This document shows, in pieces, positions 30,693 through 35,495 of a stretch of 35,495 bases of DNA (position 1 is its first letter; the number at the start of each line of letters is the position of its first letter). This DNA comes from Caloranaerobacter sp. TR13. GTDB lineage: Bacteria; Bacillota; Clostridia; Tissierellales; Thermohalobacteraceae. A program made the translations under genes and the position numbers. The notes beneath the pieces are model-generated. The model saw only the letters and a program-made list of their open reading frames with translations. It did not search any database and was not told where the DNA came from. The DNA lies in NCBI RefSeq assembly GCF_001316435.1, contig NZ_JXLL01000017.1, forward strand, positions 1 through 35,495. The letters run 5' to 3'.

Positions 30693-32402
30693 TTATTCTA
30701 TATTGATGTTCTCATTTATAAACTTTTCTACTTCTTCTGCTGTTGGTAGGTTTAATATGTGCTGCAAAAATTTTTTCATTTCTTTTTGTTCTATATTTGT
30801 TATTATCCATCTTGCTCTTAGTATTGATATAGGGCTCATGCTGAATTCATCTAGTCCCATACCTATAAGTATTGGTATTAGTTTTGGGTCTCCTGCTACT
30901 TCTCCACACATACCTACCCATATTCCTTCTTTATGTCCATTGTCTATTACCTGTTTTATTAGCCTTAATAGTGCTGGATGGTATTGGCTGTATAGATATG
31001 ATATTTTTCTGTTTCCTCTGTCTACTGCTGTTATGTATTGAATTAAATCATTTGTCCCTATACTAAAAAAGTCTACTTCTTTTGCAAATATATCTGACAT
31101 TATTGCCGCTGATGGTATTTCTATCATCATTCCTACTTCTATTCCTTCGCTAAAATTTATGTTTTCTCTTCTAAGCTCTTCTTTTACTTCTTCTAGTATT
31201 TGCTTTGCTTGTCTTAGTTCTTCTATGCTTGATATCATTGGGAACATTATTTTTATATTTCCATAAATGCTTGCTCTTAGTAATGCTCTAAGCTGAGTTT
31301 TGAAAATTTCTATTCTATCTAGGCAAAGTCTTATAGCTCTGTATCCCAAGAATGGATTCATTTCTTTTGGTAGTTCTAGATATGGTAGGTCTTTGTCTCC
31401 TCCTATATCTAATGTCCTTATTACTACTGGTTTTCCTTCTAGCTTTTCTGCTACTTCCTTGTATGCATTAAATTGTTCTTCTTCTGTTGGTAAACTTTTT
31501 CTATCCATGTATAAAAATTCTGTTCTATATAGTCCTACTCCTTCTGCATCGTTTCTAATTACTCCTTCTATATCTTTTGGTGTTCCTATATTTGCTACTA
31601 GTTCTACTTTAAATCCGTCTTTTGTTATACTTTCTCTTCCTTTTAGCTTTTTAAGTTTATTTTTGTATTTTTGATATTTTTCTTTTTTGTCTTTGTATTT
31701 TTTTAATGTTTCTTCGTCTGGATTTATTATTACTATTCCTTCTTCTCCATCTAGTATTACTACGTCTCTATTTTTAACGCTTTTGATTATTCCTTCTACT
31801 CCTACTACTGCTGGCAGCTCTAATGTTCTTGCCATTATTGCTGAATGTGATGTTTTGCCGCCTATTTCTGTAATGAATCCAAGCACCTTTTCTTTATCCA
31901 TTTGTGCTGTATCTGATGGTGTTAAGTCCTCGGATATTATTATTACTTCTTCTTCTAGTTTTGATAAATCTGTTGTTTCTACCCCTAGCAATTCTCTTAT
32001 TACTCTATTTGATACATCTTTTATGTCTAAAGCTCTTTCTTTCATGTATTCGTTGTCCATGTTTTGAAATATTTCTATAAATGTATCTGTTACTTGTTTT
32101 AGTGCTTGTTCTGCGTTTATTTTTTCTGTTTTTATTTTTTCTTCTACTTGTCCAAAGTATTCGGGATCATCTAATATCATCATATGTGCTTCAAATATTT
32201 TTGCTTCTTTCTGTCCTATGTTTTCTAGTGTGTGTTTGTATATTGTTCGTATTTGTGTTTTACTCATTTCTCTTGCTTTATTTAGTCTTTTTATTTCATC
32301 TTCTATATTGTCTATATTCTTTTTTTCTATTTTTATTTGAGAATCTCTTTTAATTAAAACTTTACCTATGGCTATTCCTGGTGAAGCTGCTATCCCTTTC
32401 AT
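30693..32402 (-). CDS. ptsI: PTS Enzyme I (phosphoenolpyruvate-protein phosphotransferase)
   Basis: 569 residues, normal length. It takes phosphate from PEP and passes it to HPr. The active-site His lies in GGKTSHSAIMARTLELPAVVG, the PEP-binding Arg in LYRTEFLYMD and VIRTLDIGGDKDLPYL, and the catalytic Cys in WVGMCGEVAGDP. AGGAGG precedes the ATG. The gene uses Leu codon CTA and other A-ending codons far more than neighbours such as fruA or purA, which favour TTA. It is the last gene of the operon, with HPr 11 bases upstream. Confidence 0.98.
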   Translation of the reverse strand: MKGIAASPGIAIGKVLIKRDSQIKIEKKNIDNIEDEIKRLNKAREMSKTQIRTIYKHTLENIGQKEAKIFEAHMMILDDPEYFGQVEEKIKTEKINAEQALKQVTDTFIEIFQNMDNEYMKERALDIKDVSNRVIRELLGVETTDLSKLEEEVIIISEDLTPSDTAQMDKEKVLGFITEIGGKTSHSAIMARTLELPAVVGVEGIIKSVKNRDVVILDGEEGIVIINPDEETLKKYKDKKEKYQKYKNKLKKLKGRESITKDGFKVELVANIGTPKDIEGVIRNDAEGVGLYRTEFLYMDRKSLPTEEEQFNAYKEVAEKLEGKPVVIRTLDIGGDKDLPYLELPKEMNPFLGYRAIRLCLDRIEIFKTQLRALLRASIYGNIKIMFPMISSIEELRQAKQILEEVKEELRRENINFSEGIEVGMMIEIPSAAIMSDIFAKEVDFFSIGTNDLIQYITAVDRGNRKISYLYSQYHPALLRLIKQVIDNGHKEGIWVGMCGEVAGDPKLIPILIGMGLDEFSMSPISILRARWIITNIEQKEMKKFLQHILNLPTAEEVEKFINENINIE

Positions 32403-32413
32403 CTTTTTGCCTC

Positions 32414-32677
32414 CTATTCTCCGAAGCTGCTTTCTATTAGCGCTTTAAGTGCTTCTACTGCTTCTTTTTCATCTTCTCCTTCTGATATTATTGTTAATTT
32501 ATCTCCTTTTCCTGCTCCAATGCTTAATATACCAATTATGCTTTTAGCGTTGTATTCTTTAGCATCTTTTATAATTTTTATATCTGACATATATTTTGAT
32601 GCTTCTTTTACAAATATACTTGCTGGTCTTGCATGTAATCCTGTTTCATTCTTTAGTGCTACTTCTATCTTTTGCAT
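32414..32677 (-). CDS. ptsH: Phosphocarrier protein HPr
   Basis: 87 residues. His15 in TGLHARPASIFV accepts phosphate from Enzyme I. Ser46 in YNAKSIIGILSIGAGKGD is the regulatory site of HPr kinase, so this is a true HPr able to act in CcpA-type catabolite control. GGAGGG lies 6 bases before the ATG. It sits between the free IIA gene and ptsI. Confidence 0.97.
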   Translation of the reverse strand: MQKIEVALKNETGLHARPASIFVKEASKYMSDIKIIKDAKEYNAKSIIGILSIGAGKGDKLTIISEGEDEKEAVEALKALIESSFGE

Positions 32678-32721
32678 TTTATCCCTCCTGATATAAATAT
32701 TGAAGTTCTATTAATTTAAAG

Positions 32722-33177
32722 CTAATTTGTAAATATTGTTTCTAGTAACTCAATCAGCTTTTCTTCACTATCAATTGTTAAAAGTTCCTGTCTAAAACTT
32801 TCGTCCATTAATTTTCTTGATAGTGCTGCTAATAGCTTCAAATGTGCATTTGAAGCTTCCTCCTCTGGTACTGCTAATAAAAAAATCATATGAACTGGAT
32901 TATCATCTAAAGACTGCCATTCAACTCCATTTTTTGATCTTCCAAACGCAACTGTAGGTACTTTTACTGCATTAGTTTTACCATGTGGTATAGCTACTCC
33001 AAACCCAATTCCAGTAGTAGAAAGCTCTTCCCTTTTTAAAACTTCTTCTACATACTCATCAATACTATTTAATCTTCCTTCTTGCTCAATTAGCTTTGCT
33101 AATTCAACTATTATTTCTTTTTTGTTAGTTCCATTTATGTCTAGTCTAACAAGTTTACTGTTTATAATTTTATTCAT
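32722..33177 (-). CDS. Free-standing PTS EIIA, fructose/mannitol family
   Basis: About 151 residues. The active His is in TGIGFGVAIPHGKTNAVK, and the domain continues to the usual FFLLAVPEE-like segment (MIFLLAVPEEEASNAHLKLLAAL). It donates phosphate to a IIB domain, most simply that of FruA, which lacks a IIA, and may also signal to the PRD regulator. Three ATGs lie close together (33186, 33183, 33177). I prefer 33177, 9 bases after AGGAAGG, since the first ATG abuts that site. It overlaps the 3' end of the regulator gene by 8 bases. It lies 45 bases upstream of ptsH. Confidence 0.9.
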   Translation of the reverse strand: MNKIINSKLVRLDINGTNKKEIIVELAKLIEQEGRLNSIDEYVEEVLKREELSTTGIGFGVAIPHGKTNAVKVPTVAFGRSKNGVEWQSLDDNPVHMIFLLAVPEEEASNAHLKLLAALSRKLMDESFRQELLTIDSEEKLIELLETIFTN

Positions 33178-35203
33178 CGTCATCATCCTTCCTAGTTAAA
33201 ATCGTAAGTATTTCTTTGCTTGTAGAACTATTCCTAATTTCATTTAAAATTTCCTCTTTATCTAATAACGAATAAAATCTCCTAAAAAAGCTCCTTGTTG
33301 AATTATCAGTACTAAATTTTAAAGCTAATAAAAATACAATATCTACCTTATCATCCCCCCAATCAATCGGTTTCTTAAGTGTCATAACTGCTATAGTAGG
33401 TTCTTGTACATATTCTTGAACTCCATGTGGAATAGCTACCCCTTTACCTACAGCAGTAGAAGTTATTTTTTCTCTTTCTAATGCTGAATCTATAAATTTC
33501 AAATCTACATATCCATATTTAACAAGTTGACCAGCTAAAAGTTCAATAACTTTTTCTTTATTATCTATGTCAATATTAGTGTATATAAATCTTTCATCAA
33601 ATAAGTTATTTATTTTTGAAATACTATTAATGTCTCTCCTAAACCTTTTTGTATTTTCTATGTTTTTAATATACTTTTTTATTCTCTCTATATCTTTTTG
33701 CCCTACTATCGGGTTAATATTTATAACTGGTTTTCTACTATAATTAATAGGTATGGTTGAAATTACCATATCGAAATCATTTTGCTTCATCTTTAGAATA
33801 TCGCGAGAAGAAATTACATTTACTATTTCTAAATCAGGTATCGTCTTTTCTAATCTTGCTGCAACAAGCTGTGCAGTCCCAATCCCACTATTACAAACAA
33901 TTATTGCCCTTGTTTTTCTATTTAACCTCTCTAAAGCAGCCCCTATATGAATGGCAATATATGCTATTTCTTCTTCATTTACTTTTACACCTAAATATTT
34001 TTCAAACAAAACACTAGTAGCCCATGTAGCACCAAATACACTTGGATAGTTATTTTTTATCTCAGTTAATAAAGGATTTCTTAAACTTAACCCATATTTC
34101 AATCTGTTTATTGTAGGCCTTAAGTGCAAGGCTAGTCCTACTAGTAATTTTTTATCTGAATTAAAATCAACAGATAATATATTTCCTATCAAAGTAATTA
34201 TTTCTTTTGCTAAATTTATTATTAAAGGATCTATATTCTCTATAATATTGTCTGCATCATAATCTTTATATTTTCGTTGAACTTTACAACCTAAAATATG
34301 TAAAGCTATATATCCTACTTCACACTCAGGTATTTTAATTCCGAATTCTTCCTCTATTCTACTTGATATCCATTTTGCAATCCCAAACTCTTTCTTTTGC
34401 TTTATAATAGATAATTGCTTAGAATCCATCTTAATATCTTTATTTTGCTTTAATCTTTCAATACTAATTGCAATATGACCTATTAGCCCTTCATATGCTA
34501 TATCAGCTAACTGGAACTCCATTTTTTCCTGAGCTTCTATCAATATTTTTTCTATCTTATTTACATCAATATCTGGGAATAATTCTTTGAGCTGTATAAA
34601 ATTTTCAAAGTCTAATCTGCTATTCGGATAAGCTTCTTTTGCATTCAACATTATATTTTTTAATCTATCATTGTTTTTTAGAATTACAATCAAATCTGAT
34701 GCTGCTTTTCTCCAATCATTTTCATCTCCAATAATCTCTATTCCATAGTTCTGTCTTTTCTTAAGTTTCAAATTAAACTTTTTCAACCATTTTTCTACTT
34801 CTTTTAGATCATTAAAGATAGTACCTTTACTTACATATAATTCATCAGCTAATATTTGCATAGTAACTAATTTTTTTGACTGCAAAAGCCTTTTTATTAT
34901 ATAAAACTTCCTCTCTTCAGATGTATATGGTTGTATATATAATTTACTTTTACTAATGGCTTTTTTTAAAAAATGTTTTCTTTCTTCATTTACTTCGATC
35001 CATACTCCTATTCTAGGCTTCTTTATAATCATCGCATCATAATTATTCAAGCAGAAATAATCCTCAAGCTCTTTTAAATCATTTCTTATAGTTCTATTAG
35101 ATACATTTAATTGTTCAGCTAACTTATTTACAGTTATAGGCTCATCTGAATTTAATAATATGTTTATTATTTCCCAACTTCTTTCGTTAGGAAAATAGTC
35201 CAT
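33170..35203 (-). CDS. BglG/MtlR-type PRD transcriptional regulator with IIB and IIA domains
   Basis: About 677 residues. Two N-terminal HTH domains (about 5-65 and 85-145; VNKLAEQLNVSNRTIRNDLKEL and MQILADELYVSKGTIFNDLKEV) make it a DNA-binding activator. PRD1 (about 190-300, His in GLIGHIAISIERLK and GYIALHILG) and PRD2 (about 310-415, LALHLRPTINRLKYG and IAIHIGAALERL) follow. A IIB-like domain has CNSGIGTAQL and a C-terminal fructose-family IIA has VAIPHGVQEY. Its phosphorylation by HPr and PTS enzymes should report sugar flux. The ATG at 35203 lies 6 bases after GAGGTG; an earlier ATG at 35221 runs through that site. It is the first gene of an operon that also encodes HPr and Enzyme I. 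Confidence 0.93.
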   Translation of the reverse strand: MDYFPNERSWEIINILLNSDEPITVNKLAEQLNVSNRTIRNDLKELEDYFCLNNYDAMIIKKPRIGVWIEVNEERKHFLKKAISKSKLYIQPYTSEERKFYIIKRLLQSKKLVTMQILADELYVSKGTIFNDLKEVEKWLKKFNLKLKKRQNYGIEIIGDENDWRKAASDLIVILKNNDRLKNIMLNAKEAYPNSRLDFENFIQLKELFPDIDVNKIEKILIEAQEKMEFQLADIAYEGLIGHIAISIERLKQNKDIKMDSKQLSIIKQKKEFGIAKWISSRIEEEFGIKIPECEVGYIALHILGCKVQRKYKDYDADNIIENIDPLIINLAKEIITLIGNILSVDFNSDKKLLVGLALHLRPTINRLKYGLSLRNPLLTEIKNNYPSVFGATWATSVLFEKYLGVKVNEEEIAYIAIHIGAALERLNRKTRAIIVCNSGIGTAQLVAARLEKTIPDLEIVNVISSRDILKMKQNDFDMVISTIPINYSRKPVININPIVGQKDIERIKKYIKNIENTKRFRRDINSISKINNLFDERFIYTNIDIDNKEKVIELLAGQLVKYGYVDLKFIDSALEREKITSTAVGKGVAIPHGVQEYVQEPTIAVMTLKKPIDWGDDKVDIVFLLALKFSTDNSTRSFFRRFYSLLDKEEILNEIRNSSTSKEILTILTRKDDDDE

Positions 35204-35242
35204 AATAAACACCTCAATCATTTAGTTGTTTAATAAACTTTT

Positions 35243-35254
35243 ATATTAATGTGG
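35243..35254 (-). repeat. 12-bp direct repeat, leader-proximal copy
   Basis: ATATTAATGTGG on the plus strand, identical to 35343-35354 and exactly 100 bases from it. It lies in the predicted leader of the PRD operon, about 40 bases before the ATG. Confidence 0.55.
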
Positions 35255-35327
35255 TAACCTATAAATATTTGATATTGTCCTTTGTTAAATAATATCATAT
35301 TTTTATGTTGCTCTCTATATTACAAAG

Positions 35328-35357
35328 TTTATATTGTTTTACATATTAATGTGGCAA
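35328..35357 (-). promoter_or_regulatory. Candidate promoter of the PRD-IIA-HPr-EI operon, with a second repeat copy at the -35
   Basis: On the minus strand TTGCCA (35352-35357), 18-bp spacer and TATAAA (35328-35333). The direct repeat copy at 35343-35354 overlaps the -35 box and spacer. The remaining A/T-rich DNA of 35204-35396 shows no gene. Confidence 0.4.
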
Positions 35358-35396
35358 TTTTTGTTTAATATAAATAATATAATTGAACATAAGTAA

Positions 35397-35424
35397 AGGT
35401 AGGTATTTTTTAGAATACCTACCT
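35397..35424 (-). terminator. Probable terminator after the 5S rRNA gene
   Basis: An 11-bp perfect stem (35397-35407 with 35414-35424) and 6-base loop, about 36 bases past the 5S 3' end. The minus strand then has only a short TTTACTT tail. It is probably the rRNA operon terminator. Confidence 0.7.
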
Positions 35425-35460
35425 CAACTATGAACAAAGAACCAACAAAAAATAAAAAAA

Positions 35461-35495
35461 TCCGGCAACGACCTACTCTCCCAGGCGGTCTCCCG
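35461..35495 (-). rRNA. rrf: 3' end of a 5S rRNA gene, cut by the window edge
   Basis: The minus strand reads CGGGAGACCGCCTGGGAGAG and continues AGTAGGTCGTTGCCGGA, the conserved 3' segment of 5S rRNA including the GAGAGTAGG loop E/helix region. The gene runs off the right edge. A run of T residues follows the 3' end. Confidence 0.93.

Overview
The window looks like a chromosomal segment of a low-GC, anaerobic, fermentative Firmicute of the Clostridia/Tissierellia type. The evidence is strongly A+T-rich DNA, AGGAGG-type ribosome binding sites, several TTG/GTG starts, an [FeFe]-hydrogenase, an FprA-type flavodiiron protein, YedF/DUF3343 selenium-metabolism proteins and a sugar PTS. I cannot name the genus. 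RNA genes bound the window on both sides, all on the minus strand: the 5' part of a tRNA (probably Lys) at 1-26 and the 3' end of a 5S rRNA at 35461-35495. Apart from a four-gene plus-strand island at 14.7-17.3 kb, every gene reads on the minus strand.

Layout from high to low coordinate, the direction of most transcription. (1) 35.2-30.7 kb: a PTS control operon with a PRD/IIB/IIA regulator, a free fructose-family IIA, HPr and Enzyme I. (2) 30.4-27.2 kb: a fructose operon fruR-fruK-fruA whose FruA lacks its own IIA. (3) 27.1-24.4 kb: an 881-residue regulator fusing ferredoxin clusters, an [FeFe]-hydrogenase H-cluster-like domain, a Cys cluster, PAS, a sigma-54 AAA+ domain and a Fis-type HTH. 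(4) 24.2-20.3 kb: an hndBACD-like NAD(P)-linked hydrogenase operon, preceded by a well-spaced -24/-12 sigma-54 promoter and, farther upstream, a palindrome at enhancer distance. (5) ykvI, a beta-propeller protein and cvpA, ending at a terminator shared with the plus-strand island. (6) The plus-strand island: two paralogous SHOCT-like proteins, a DUF2089 zinc-ribbon/HTH protein ending in the same helical hairpin, and an MFS transporter. (7) yedF-DUF3343, DUF951 and a PLP aminotransferase. (8) rpsF-ssb-rpsR with an S6:S18-type leader, then mazG-like/yybS/gdpP/rplI/dnaB. (9) fprA, a GNAT acetyltransferase, an FAD oxidoreductase and purA.

The most striking unit is the hydrogenase block. A cytoplasmic protein that looks built to sense H2 or redox state and to activate sigma-54 RNA polymerase lies directly upstream of a hydrogenase operon that carries a sigma-54 promoter, so a closed H2-sensing feedback circuit is a reasonable hypothesis. 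A degenerate short-word repeat element fills the space between them. A second copy with the same internal order and orientation lies between yedF and the plus-strand island.

The second candidate system is the SHOCT/MFS/DUF2089 island: three proteins share one helical-hairpin module around a transporter, and the predicted mRNA begins within about two bases of a perfect 20-bp A/T stem-loop.
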